64,000 bases of DNA. Source: Ornithodoros turicata. Its lineage: Eukaryota; Arthropoda; Arachnida; Ixodida; Argasidae. The stretch covers positions 128,650,665-128,714,664 of the forward strand of contig NC_088201.1 in NCBI RefSeq assembly GCF_037126465.1. Reading direction: 5' to 3'. Under the pieces are notes generated by a model. That model was not told the origin of the DNA. It ran no database searches and worked only from the letters and a program-made list of their open reading frames with translations. A program made the position numbers and the translations under genes. This document shows, one piece after another, positions 44,299-56,179 of the stretch (within the stretch, counting starts at the first letter, position 1; each line of letters opens with the position of its first letter).

Positions 44299-46264
44299 AC
44301 TTGGCCTTCGGAAGAAGAAAATGAATTGCGCTGCGCATGCTCCAGCAGTGACGTCACGTGTTGTTCTTTGCTGCCGCCGCCTGCTCGCTTCGCGTGCGCA
44401 TGGGCTAGCAGCACGGAGCAGAAGTAAGGAGACCGAACTCGGCTGGAGAATGACGTCCCAATTCCTCGAGTCTATGGTTGGCCGCGGCGCGGCGCTCGCG
44501 TTCCCTCCGGTACTAGCTTCGCGAAATCTCCTGCAAGGCAATGCGCTGTTTGTCCTCGAATACTCTACTAAGAAGCGTTAAAAACGAGTGTTTGTGTAAT
44601 CAAAATTAACAACGATTTCTCCAATAATGAGTTAATGTTTTCTGGTCAGCTCCAATCTTGTTTTTCAATATCTGTTACCTCGTTTTTGTGTCATAGGTGG
44701 GACCTACTCCAAAGGAAGCAAAAGTTGTGCTGAAAAGCCACATTTAAATGGCGTGGAGGGAATGATATATTTGAAGATCTGTAAAGTTTCCGGACGCGAT
44801 CTTTTCGGAATATGTGGGAATTTCTATGTGGTGTCGCCGCATAAGCTAGGACTGGGAAAGTTTTATCTGCGTACGTGTAAAGCAATTAAGAAAACTTCGT
44901 GTATGGCGACGTTTAGTGACACGCTATGCTATGGTTTTATTATGGGAACAGAAAAGAAAGTCTGTAATGTGTGTTGTCCAACACTGACATCTTGAATAAC
45001 ACTGACTTTGATGTTCAGTTCCATACCTAGGAGTTTCAATTTACGTTTACAAAACGTTTCTCAAAACGTTTACACCAGGTATTCTACCCAAGCCAAAAAA
45101 GCCCCAAATCCAGTAGATATGGGCTTCACACCCCAACCGGACACCAAGACGAGAATCGTCTTAGGGAATCTCTTCCTTAACCTCACAGTACGTGAACTGA
45201 GTCCTCTACCGCGTTTGCAAACCTGTGACAGAAAGTGCGTTCTGGCACCTAGGTATTAAATTCGTGTATGGTGTCATGTGAAATGTAACTCTTCTGTACC
45301 CTAGCGGATGCTTCACAATTACGACAAAAAGCTCCCGTTTCCCAAAGCGTTGTGCACGCAAAGCGGGTGGTAGAAACGCGCGCTACGACGCTGTCGTGCG
45401 ACAGCTGGAATCCAAATGTGTTCAATTGCATCATTTCCTCACGCTGCGAGATATTCGTGGGAAGTAATAATAATCAGTGCACACCATTAACAATGTAGAT
45501 CTCGCAGTCGTGCCTTGCCAGTCATGCAACTTATCATCCTGTACGATGTCAAACAACAACATCTGTGCTCCTTCCGGTGTCTTTTGATCTCAAATAAAAC
45601 AAAACATAGTTCCGCGATTTTTAACAGCTTCTTAACTGCGAGAGCACTACGCTTATTTAGACATTCAAGCCTCGAGCAAACGCGGATCCCCCTTGACGGC
45701 GGCTTCCCCACATTGTAAAATGAAAGCCTCCCGCTTTGCACCAACAACAACTCCAGGCGAAAATTGCAAATAGAGATCGTTCCTTGATACACGACAATCG
45801 TGTTTCTTTATCAAAATATTTTTTCCTGCTTGCACTGGACATACTAGTAAGTCTGACACAGCGCATTACAAGCACGTCATTTCAGAGGAGCAAGTACCTG
45901 ACGGAGCGTGAGCGCCGCGCCGCGCCGCGGCCGCAATTAGACTCGAGGAATCGGGACCACACTTTTTCAACGGCGGCGCGGCAGAGTTCGGTCTCCTTAC
46001 TTTTCCTCCGTGGTTAGCAGACAGCGGTGTGCTCGAGGATGCGATTTGTGGTAGTGGTGAAGCAAATTTGCTGAATATTCCGTTCAAGTTCCTCACTAGA
46101 CGCCCGTCGATGTTCACCAGGTGAGGGAACGTTTCAGTAACGCCTGCGAGTTGCATGATCGGTTGAAAAGATGAGGGCATCTGTACAAAATTGTTCCGTA
46201 GGCCGCTTTGTTACTACAGATTTGCAACAAGTCCACTTTTTTCAAGCTGCACTCTCTCAGCCCA
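44299..46264 (+). promoter_or_regulatory. Promoter/first-exon-like segment, copy 1, split by a transposon
   Basis: 44299-44411 plus 46013-46264 are collinear with the inverted copy at 52740-53110. The left part has an NRF1-like CTGCGCATGC and a CRE/E-box overlap TGACGTCACGTG. The right part reads an open frame (EDAICGSGEANLLNI...) ending in a consensus donor CCAG|GTGAGG at 46120. It looks like a duplicated promoter with first coding exon. The gene is not identified. Confidence 0.45.
44412..46012. mobile_element. 1.6-kb DNA transposon, 8-bp TSD
   Basis: TIRs start CACGGAG and extend about 110 bases imperfectly (shared AGTAAGGAGACCGAACTC and ATTCCTCGAGTCTA). Flanks GCTAGCAG (44404) and GTTAGCAG (46013) are the TSD. 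The empty site GTTAGCAG exists in the uninterrupted copy near 52985. No transposase seen. An 8-bp TSD fits hAT or P-type families. Confidence 0.7.
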
Positions 46265-48240
46265 GGCAACAGCAGCACCAGATGAATGTACACAACAGTG
46301 AACAGAGCCAACAATTAAGGCATAACATTTTAAAATTTCCAAAGATTCTACAAGAAGTGGCATGCGGTTTAGAATTTATATGACAACAACTCCACCATGT
46401 GTACAGCCTGAGACAAAAGCTCATGGCACTGGTGCTTTCCTTCATCTGAGCAGTCCCCTGCCAACTACCAGCAAAAGATTGATCATGTATCTATCAGGCT
46501 ACCTATCTCTCAGTATATGCGTCTGCTTTTATTTGATGCTTGGATGTCACTCCAATGGAGAAGTGTGACACTATGGTGTTCTGTAAACGTTTCCCAAGCT
46601 GTACATTGTACAACCCCAACAGCAAACACACTGCTCCCTAAGGTCAGAGTTCCCATTTGAGATTTTGTGGCCTATTTTGTTCCCAAAAGGCTCTTCTTGC
46701 AAAAGGGCTTAAGAAAGTCATTTGGGTGACCTCCGGGATACAAAGGCACTGCAGGGCATTAAAAATTCTAGTTCAACTTTGAAGGCAGTAGTTAACATAA
46801 ATAGGTTTTACCTCAGTGCTATGATTGCCCATTCAAGGCAATAACATTCTCATAGGTTCACCACATGACCTAAATTTCCTCGCCCTGTTACAGTATATTT
46901 CTGTGCGCATCTTCATCTTCAAGGTGCATATCCTGTGCCACGCAAACAGAGGAGTCGTTACGTGAACGTGAATCAGTCAGACAGGTGTGCTCCAAATTAT
47001 TGTTTCTTATTTTTTTTAGCTTTGAGATTTTTACTGTTATTACATGACAATGCACACTGATTATTGATAAGAGGACTGAGAGGGAAAAAACTGTTGAACA
47101 GTCCAAGACACAGTCATTGCAAATGTTTACACAGTTTGAGCGGAACAGAAATACCAGGAACACATGTCAAGTATAAGAAACAAATAGCAAAGATATTGGA
47201 CAGCAGAGACATGGAAATAAAGTAATTGCATGTCACCGTACGTATAAGTCCTGTTTGTTTGCATTTTTGAAGGATGCAAGATTATTGTTGGAACAAAGGC
47301 GTTGAGGATGCGGTAAAGGGGAAAACCAAATGTGGCAAGCTCATCAGGGTCTAAAAAAAAATAACCTGCAGTGCCCACTTCTGGGTCAGGAGAGGGGTTG
47401 AGGGTATATGTGAGGTGATATGTGAGTGGATAAGGGTGTAGCGCACAGCGATTTATCCAGACCCCCCTACACCCTCCAAATCTGCAGTGACACGCCATAC
47501 AGGGGGCGCCATTGCGATTATGGATAAACGACAGCACACAGAACGTTAACAGCATCTGAGCTTTGCAAGTGTGAAGACAGAAGACGTAGTCCTCCTTTTA
47601 ACAAAATGGATATGGTGTTGCCAACCGATATTTTCATGGAGCACAGTGGCCAGAAACCCTACGGATCGTACCCGAGTGAGTTCATGTAGGCTCAGCCTAA
47701 GAACATTGTTAGCGAGGTTAAGGGTTTTTTGGGATATCGTGAAAACAGGGTTATTGTTACGACCGAGTCATGGATACAAGCCTGGTAATACTATCCTATC
47801 AGTTGGAGATGGCACTATACATTACCCATAGTAATAAACTGTTTTTGACGTTTTGCAAATTGGAAAATGGTATGCTCACTCAAAGGTTCATTGTTTCATG
47901 TCGAACCAGAGGCATAAAACTCAATGCATGTTCAAGCATTAATGAACTGTCACGTGTTGTCACATGACAATGCTGCATTCATGAGTAAATGATGCAGGTG
48001 TGAAGGTCTTTAAACATCAATTCAACACAATGAATGAATGGCAGGGCGTACTTCCTGCTGCAAGGTAGGCTCTTAGAATCTGGTTGCAAAGTTGCATCAA
48101 TATTTGTGCATCTTTGGACAAAAGTCTACAAAACGCCAGGGTGTCGCATTTCTTCATTGGAGTGACACCCTAGCAGCAAACAGAAGCAGGGACACACGCA
48201 CTGAGAGGTGTTCCTGCTTCCGCATGTGAAGTCCCCATAG
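46265..48240. other. Intergenic, nothing recognised
   Basis: Short ORFs only; no repeat or domain supported. Confidence 0.4.
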
Positions 48241-48241
48241 G

Positions 48242-49697
48242 GTCCGTTCCAAAACCTACTCGAATGAACCCGGAAGTAGCTCTCTACCCGAAGCGCCGTT
48301 CCAAAACCGGGTCGAGTAACTCGATGAAGTCACTACCCGCCTTCTAAAACAAGGTGGAGTAGCCAGAGAGTTAACCCGATTCAGCTCTCCTCGGAAGGCC
48401 GGTCAGGGAAGGTTCGCTCGAGTAATGACGTCGTGCTTTTGTCGTCTGCTCTTTTCCGTGAAAGCGCGGTATCGAAAACAGCCGAATGTTTGATTGTCGA
48501 AAAGCCTCGACCTGCACGACGGGTTATCAATACACAACTGGACACGGAAATGGCAACACTCTTGCGATGCGGATTGTGTGACATGGTTTTTGAGGGCCAG
48601 GCGAACGCCCAAAGACATGTGAGCCTGATACATTACAGACCAGTATTATTATTATTATTACTTTTGTGTGCGTGTGTCCGAAATGGGATCTTAAAGGGAA
48701 TATTTTCTTCCTTTACCTTCACAGTTGTAAGATGGTTTGTCGGTACGTTCGTGTGAACAGGATTCAGCTAAAATATGTACCATAGGCGCAGGCTAGCTGG
48801 TGGATAAATGCCTGTGTGGAACTTGGATAAATTCTGAGCTGTGAAAGGAAGGGACAACACGACAGAACTCTGTCACGAATTTCCCGTATTTTCCCCAGAG
48901 CTCAGACTTCTTTCAAGGAGAATGAAACAGGAGGCTTTTGCACGCTTCACGATACGTGTACTATCAGAACCGCTTCATCGCGCTCTGATTACCGGTTTTG
49001 TTTCAGCCGTTCAGCTCACATTCGACTCCGAATCCCGCGGACATTTCCGTGACCCTAACCACGCCCGCACCACTACCTCAGTTCCAGGATCCCAACTAGC
49101 AGCTTCCACCTTTGTATTTTTCATCTTCTGTCTTCATGATGTTAACAATTTTCTTTTTTATTTCTTTTGACTACCAAATGCAAGACGATTGTATCAACTT
49201 CATGCATTTGGGGTAGTAACGGTACGTGAGGTCTTCCATCCCACAAACAATTAACAAATAAATGACGACAACGTCAGTTGCTTTTCCCTTTCATTCTCCT
49301 ATAGAGGGGCTTAAGAATAATTCTGCAGTGGCTTTGAAGAAATACTACCAGACAAGCAATCTCTGAATGTAACTGTCCAGTAAGTAACTATATACACAAA
49401 GTTCTGAAAAACCAAATGCCCACTGGGCCGACAAGACAGAGTTCGACTATGTCCGACGGGGAATGGTGACTGCTGTAAACAGCTTACAATACATTCCCAG
49501 TCGTCGTTATCTTCGTCTCTCTAAAATAAATCTGACGCGCGCGAGATGAGAGCGGTGATGACACCGGCCTCCATCTTAACTCGGTCGGAGTCCCCGATGC
49601 GTTCCCAAAGCTACTCGACCGGGCGCGTACTCTGTGGTCACATGGTACAACTCGATCATGTGACCTACTCGACTCGAGGGTTTGTTTTGGAACGCAC
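48242..49697. mobile_element. Candidate TIR element with TACTCGA subterminal repeats
   Basis: GTCCGTTCCAAAAC at left and its near-complement at right, with multiple TACTCGA/TCGAGTA copies inside both ends (48255-48365, 49610-49680). No clear TSD. Encloses the zinc-finger frame. Confidence 0.4.
48433..48756 (+). CDS. Single C2H2 zinc-finger reading frame
   Basis: 107 residues. After MATLLR (ATG 48550) it reads CGLC-DMVFEGQANAQR-HVSLIH, a textbook C-x2-C-x12-H-x4-H finger. A possible splice donor (CAT|GTGAGC) falls inside the finger, just after its first His. The C-terminal tail is low-complexity Leu from (TTA)n. It is probably a first exon or a transposon-carried exon. Function unknown; DNA or RNA binding is likely from the finger alone. 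Confidence 0.5.
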   Translation: MLLSSALFRESAVSKTAECLIVEKPRPARRVINTQLDTEMATLLRCGLCDMVFEGQANAQRHVSLIHYRPVLLLLLLLCACVRNGILKGIFSSFTFTVVRWFVGTFV

Positions 49698-49879
49698 ACA
49701 TAGAACCCCTCACACAGCCAACACTAGCACAAGACAAGATAGAAGCCAACTCGAATAGACAAGGTGTACTGATGTGCATGACAAATTTTAAAATCACAAA
49801 AGAAGACAATTTAGCTGGTGTGATGGCAATATATTTTTTCTTTCATCTAATTAAATAATTATGCGTTATGTATAGCCAT

Positions 49880-50560
49880 AAAGAGTTTGCTAATGTTTGT
49901 TGTAAGGGTATACATTTCCTAAGACAAATCATTCACAAGAATGCACACAACGGCTTTGAGCTCACCAAGGCTTTATGCGTACAATGCCAATTGATGTTAT
50001 ACTTTCATCAAAAAGCATCTGTTGCAGCTGAAGTAAACAATACCATCCGTCAGGGGCACAGTCACGTGGGAAGTTGTCTCGTTGTACTGAAGGAGAGTGC
50101 TCAGTACTGGAGAGAAATAAGCACACAGAATAAAGCATTCACCGATTAGAATGGCTGAGTGGGCCTGTTTGTATATAGCTATATGAAGAAATTGGAGCTG
50201 TAAGGACAAGGAACCAGTCCTGTGTATGTTTGTTCTTTATGTCAATGTCTTGTCCTTACAGCTCCAGTTTCTTCATACTAGCTATGTACCAACAGGCTCA
50301 CTCTGTGATTTTAATCAGTTTAAGCTTTCCTGTGTGTTTATGTGTCTCCAGTACTGAGTACTCTTCTGCAATATAACGAGACAACTGCACCTGTGATTGC
50401 GCCCCTGACTGAGGGTATTGTTCTCTTAAACTCCAACAAATGCTTTTTAACAAAGTATACTTAGTGCCAGTATAAACTATCTCATAGAATGACCCAGCCG
50501 TGGTGGCATGTATAGAATCTTTGTACACACTTCTTGGTGCCCAAGTGCCTTAACAGCTGA
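49880..50560. repeat. Long imperfect hairpin (arms about 300 bases)
   Basis: Well-matched central arms (50150-50223 and 50250-50325) enclose a 27-base loop. Weaker complementarity continues outward to about 49900 and 50550 (e.g. GTACTGAAGGAG..CTCAGTACTGG against CCAGTACTGAGTACTC..). Confidence 0.7.
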
Positions 50561-50564
50561 AAGC

Positions 50565-52260
50565 AAGAAATCATCAACAAGTCATCCTCCTTGCAACAAG
50601 TTAGTATTTCCTGATTGAAAGAGAGTAGCAGCATCCTTCTTGTTTGGTGTGTGAGAGAAAACACTGAACTGCTTGTTTGGGCTCTGATCAACAGGGCAAC
50701 ACTGCTTTGATTGTCGTCATCTTTCTTCTCACTGTAATATATATTATAGTCCCTCATGGTGGTGCACAAATACTGCCTTGTAGTAACGTGAATTTAATCC
50801 TTTGCAATGTGCCATTCATCACACCTCAAATACTGAGCTGCATAGAAAGCGCAGTGCTACACAGTCACATAATTTCCCTCATATCAACAAATACTTTCTT
50901 GAAGGTATAAAAAAAAAAGACATTCCAGTACAACAGTGTTTTACAGGAGCCTGCACGGACTGCCTCTATTGCATCTTCCTCTGTCTTTGTCAGTGCACAG
51001 CCCAAAGTCACGTGCATAACAGCAAGCTTGGAAGACAAATGATACCTTGCCAGTTTGGAATGTTGCAGACACATCAGCAAGGCAAGTGTCCCCACGCATG
51101 ACGGAACCATGGATTGTATGAATCATTTGCTTTGATGTGTCCTCTGTGTAACAGCACCTGATCAGTCACAAATATAATAACACTTGAAACCTCCACCTTT
51201 CAATCTTTGTGCCCCTGTGCCGTTGGAGAATGACTCTTGGCTTCCTTCTGCATTTCTTCTCTCCATGTAAGAAGATCGTTAATCAATAATAAAAAAAATA
51301 TCAGTATTAACACAATTGTGTGTTTTATTTTGTTGTTCCCAGTTAAGAATATAGGATGGGAATTCTGAGTAAAAACACAAGTACAAAATAATAGGAATGA
51401 TTAAGCACAACTAAAGATTACAGATAACTGTCGTAACTACGATATTTATTACATATTTACCGACTTATGTAAAGACATATATAGAACAGGTGATACAATT
51501 AGATAGTCCGAACACGCCAATTAGTCGAAAACGATGGGAACTGACGTTCTCAGTCTGGAACACTGTGACATCCTTTCAAATTTAGTCGAACTCGACAGTA
51601 TGAGAGTACATTACGTACCAGACTGCCGTTTTGTGCAACAGCATCATTTGCTGCAACACATCCAAAATAAGTGCATTGAGCGCGAATGGCATGTGTACTT
51701 TATAGTGCCACAGAGCATGACACGTACCTGCCAGCGTCAAAATTGCGCTCTTGCTTCTTAAAGGGGCCGTAAACAGGTACAGAAGGTGCACATTTCTTTG
51801 TGTTATATTATTGAAATTGGGCAGTGAAACCTCCTTGCAATTACTAACGCTCAAAAACAAAAGGCGCTTGCATACGGATGGAATATTCACTGCACTCTTT
51901 CGCATTTTAGTTCCGCCCTGCGCTCTAACTTTACGTCATTTTGACGTAGCGCTTTCCTCAATTACGGTCGAGTGTTCCACGTATGATTTTATTTCAAATG
52001 CGGAATTGGACTAGATGAACATGAGTCCTTTTCTATTCAAAATCTAAACAGTTAGAGCCTCAAACCGAAACAGAAATGCGTTTAATTTGGGTATCATACG
52101 CGCACTACGTTTTCTGGGCAGTAGCACGCAGCACACCACGAGCGCGAATGAATATCCGGGACTACAGTTCAGGAATCTTAGGTAGGTGCGCGATGTAACA
52201 TCTTCGTCATCTTCGAATGGTTCCAACAACTGGGCTGCCGTATGGTTTGAGCCACGTGGC
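50565..52260. other. Intergenic, nothing recognised
   Basis: Short ORFs only. Confidence 0.4.
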
Positions 52261-52266
52261 ATCGCG

Positions 52267-52350
52267 TCACCAGCTCGCGTGGTACAGTGGATATCGTGCT
52301 GGCCATGTCACGTCGTGACTGGGAGGAACCCAGGTTCGAATCGCGTCATG
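52267..52350 (+). mobile_element. tRNA-derived SINE head
   Basis: An A-box-like GTGGTACAGTGGATATCG and a B-box-like GGTTCGAATCG at tRNA-like spacing, with ends that do not pair into an acceptor stem. A different family from the 20.3-kb SINE. Confidence 0.5.
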
Positions 52351-52739
52351 TGATAGCAGCCCAACAGTTGACGTTTGCGCCAGCCGGAGATGTTGAAGAT
52401 GTCATGACGTTCAATTTCGGAAACACGGAGCGCAAAATGTCGTTTCACACAAACAAACTCAGCGCTCCGACCCACACCTGATAACGAAGTATGTTTATTG
52501 GCTGGTAATTTGAAACGTCATGTCCGCAGCTCGGCCCCCGGATTGGACGGCAAAACGCTACGTAGCCATGTGACGTATGCCTGGTGGAGAGAGGCTCGCT
52601 GTTTAGTCATATTTGAAAGCAGTTATATATGGATGAATGAGCTGGCACGAGCCGAACGAAATGTATATTTGGGTATTATGATCTGCGTTCTTTCATGGGG
52701 TATCATTATTTCAGAAATGTTTGGTGGCATATTTACGCC

Positions 52740-53110
52740 CCTGGGCTGAGAGAGTGCAGCTTGAAAAAAGTGGACTTGTTGCAAATCTGTAATAACAAAG
52801 CGGCCCACGGAATAATTTTGTACAGATGCCCTCATCTTTTCAACCGATCATGCAACTCGCAGGCGTTACTGAAACGTTCCCTCATCTGGTGAACATCGAC
52901 GGGTTCTAGTGAGGAAACTGAACAGAATATTCAGCAAATTTGCTTCACCACTACCACAAATCACATCCTCGAGCAAACCGCTGTCTGCTAACGCATGCGC
53001 AAGCGAGCGGCGAGCAGACGGCAAGGCGGCAGCGGCAGCAAATAACAACACGTGACGTCACTGCTGGCCCATGCGCAGCGCAATTCATTTTCCTCTCCCG
53101 AAGGCCAAGT
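52740..53110 (-). promoter_or_regulatory. Promoter/first-exon-like segment, copy 2 (uninterrupted)
   Basis: Inverted copy of 44299-46264 without the transposon. On the minus strand it has the same CRE/E-box (53055) and a frame from 53051 (MLLFAAAAALPSARRSLAH...). The splice donor of copy 1 is changed here (CCAG|ATGAGG), so this first exon would not splice the same way. Confidence 0.45.
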
Positions 53111-53114
53111 GTAA

Positions 53115-54275
53115 GCGCCATGCATCCGTTGCGTGGGCTACTACGATTGTAAATAAATGATGTCAGACATGACGTCAGCAGTATGAATAATAAGCAGTTC
53201 ATAATTAGCCATGGTACGTTTACATTCGCGCGCTTTGTTTGCGTTGTATTCCCTTTCCTCGTGACACACACAACACGTGACACAGAAAAATCAATCATAT
53301 CAGGTTTGATTAAACATATCAATTCGAAGTACATAGTTTCACACATTTGACAACTCCAAACTGAAGGGCATCGTGATGACCACACGGAAATTAGGAAGGT
53401 TCACTGAAGGTCAATTTCTCACCTAGAGCTATACGTACACGTAGTGATTACATGTTTGGATTTATTGAATGAGTGGCAATTCTGGGTACATTGCAACAAA
53501 ACCTGACATCGTTGGTGCACAACTGATTCCTGCTAACGCTCCGCTATCATGGCCGCCCGTCCCATGACGAAATTTTTAGTGGTGCCAGCAACATGGGATG
53601 CATTGTATTCATCTGCTCACACGTGAAAATCTTTGTCTACAACTCCGAAATGCGAACGTCGCTTCCTGTTTAACGCAAAGAGTGTACGAGTTCCGTATTA
53701 CAATGCACGGACACACGACACGAATACAGAGGTGCACGGATAAACACGTCCAGTGTGACACATGCACAAAGGAGCAGGATACGGAAACGTACTCGAGTGG
53801 TAGATGATTTCGTATATGTGCACGTGTGGGGACACAGAAAGTTTTTTCTACATTGAAATTATGAATAACCGATTAGTACGCACACAACCCATGCCCACGT
53901 TCTAAAGTTTTTGTGTTTACGATCGTACCTCTACTGTCAACACCCAGGATCGCTCGCGCCTCATGATGGTAGCCTTGCCGATGGGTCTGATTTAGTATTT
54001 TCGCTTGTTTTCGCTACCAGGTTAGGTATACCTTGGAATGCCCACACTACCTGGCTTCCCAGTACTTTTGTGAACTTCCAACAAATGACGCTGCAATTTC
54101 GTGGTTCTGACGGATTTCGAGCACCGCGCGCTGTCACATTTAAAGGAGAAAGCATAAAAAAAGAAAGAAAAACTTTGACATACATCTGACACGCCACGCA
54201 AAGAGCGTTGTATTTCGTCCTAACAAAGCTCCCACTCACCTCTCAAACGCGTTTTCTAGACAACGTTTCCAAAAA
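53115..54275. other. Intergenic, nothing recognised
   Basis: No domain or repeat supported. Confidence 0.4.
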
Positions 54276-54315
54276 TCCAGAAGATGTGGGTTCGAGTCCT
54301 ACAGCTGGCTCGATG
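54276..54315 (+). mobile_element. SINE fragment (B-box half)
   Basis: About 33 bases around GGTTCGAGTCCTACAGCTGG match the SINE at 10077 exactly over that span. Confidence 0.65.
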
Positions 54316-54835
54316 GAACTCGATGTCAATTCCAATGCCAACGATGAAATGTCGAGCGCTGTCCGATAAAAGACTGTCTGAGAGCGAGCCTTGGTCAGGT
54401 TACACTCGCAGGTGCTGTACAGAATCCTGTTCCCGGAACCTCATGACAAGGTTCGCCGAATCCCTGGGTTCCGCGGAACACGGGCTCACTGAGTTAAGGG
54501 TCAGTTTTGATCAACTGTTATTGTTTTATTTTATTAAGTCTCGGTAAACTGTTAACTGATACATAATAGTTTCACATAGCTAATGGTGAAATATTCAAGC
54601 ACTGTACTTCGAAGTTCCATGGGACACATCTCTCCTACGAGGTTGAGACATCTTGCAGTTTTCACCTACAAGTTTGTCCTAAGCTCCACCAGGATGATTA
54701 GGCTTGACTAAATCCTCTTCTTTGCCGCATATGCCATTAATGCAAACCTGGAGACAACACAAAATTCAAGTTCCGGGTTATGTTTTCTGGGATCAATAAA
54801 GATGAACTAAAATCTGGGTCGGCATAGCATCCCAA

Positions 54836-56027
54836 CCCAGACAACACATGAAATCCTGGGGACATCCCATAATGATACCAAGCATCCAAAATAGATCCCA
54901 GTGTTCATATCCAAAAATGGACCTCCGTGGGACTCCCCTGAGATATTCATGGAGGGAAATCCTTAGTCATATATCCGCAGGCGGTCCTCTTACGGCTGTT
55001 CGACGGGCTGTCCGAGTCAGCTCCGTGATGGAATGCTTGCTGTATGGATTATGTATTGCATGAGAGAGAAACGCGGGACGGTATTTCAAACAATTTCTCA
55101 TCTAACAGTTGTTTGTGTACGCAATCGAATCTTAAACTTGGACATAGCACCCTTCGTTCCGACTCAAGGCGAACAGCGCTTTCGAATGTGTAGAAACTCG
55201 CGAGAACACCGATCTGCAGCGTCTGCTTTCTGTTCGGAAGTGAATGCCACTTCACTTCCAAAGGTTTTCCGCTGAGTGGTCGAATTGCTTCTTGTTGCTT
55301 TTTTTTCTTTTTTGGAACGCCGCTCTTATTTTCCTTCATGGGAAAGAAAGCGGAGCAACAGAAAACAAACAAAAAACAAAACCACAGGCGGCGGTAATAG
55401 ATGTTAAAAAAGAGCGGCGCAAAGACGCTTTACACCCTACTACAAAGCGTATACTTTCTTCCGAACAAGAAAAAGGTAACAATCGCTTGACCGATACGCG
55501 CTGCGTCCCAGATAGCGCCTGCTTACGTCCGTATGCCCAGTTATGTCTACAAGGTGGAAGTCCGTGGGAAGTTGGGAGCCCAGCCAGGTTGACCTCCATA
55601 GTATACCCGCTACAGGAGTTTCGACATTATTCTGCAGATATTCATATCTACATGAAAGTATATCCGATGGACATCCGCGGGACAGAATTTGAGAGTGAGA
55701 AGCGCAAAAAGACATATGTTTTATGGGCCATATGACACGTGTACAGCATATGCAGACTTTTTCAACCGAAAGTTAGGAGCCGTAAAAAAGGAAAAATATA
55801 TTAGTGGGGTATAAAAGAAGGTGCGAGATATCCATTGCAAGTCCTGCCTTGCTGCCGATATGATCCCACATGACGTCCCTAGAACCCCCATAAAATATAG
55901 TTCGGAGTTTCACCAGGAGTTCATACGGACTGGTATCGAACGAAAATGATGCAGTCCCAGGGATGTCCATGCAGTCCGAAGATGGACGTCCCATAGACGT
56001 CCCTGGAACAGGCTTGTGTTATCTGGG
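54836..56027. mobile_element. TIR element with GGACGTCC-type subterminal repeats
   Basis: The ends CCCAGACAACACA and complement of CCCAGATAACACA, with repeated GGGACATCC/GGACGTCC phrases inside both ends. No transposase recognised. Confidence 0.6.
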
Positions 56028-56174
56028 AAGCAGCAAAATGTACTGAAAGTCGAGTTGAATAGGGGTGGGCGGGTAGGTAGAAGGCCTTGAACAGACTCGT
56101 GAAACTAAAGCGCATTCATAAGACACATACCGTCCACCCCTATGGCACTCGACTTTCAGTACATTGTGCTGCTT
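56028..56174. mobile_element. Small fold-back MITE
   Basis: Arms of about 42 bases containing ATGTACTGAAAGTCGAGT pair across a central spacer. It abuts the preceding element exactly. Confidence 0.75.
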
Positions 56175-56179
56175 GGGAT

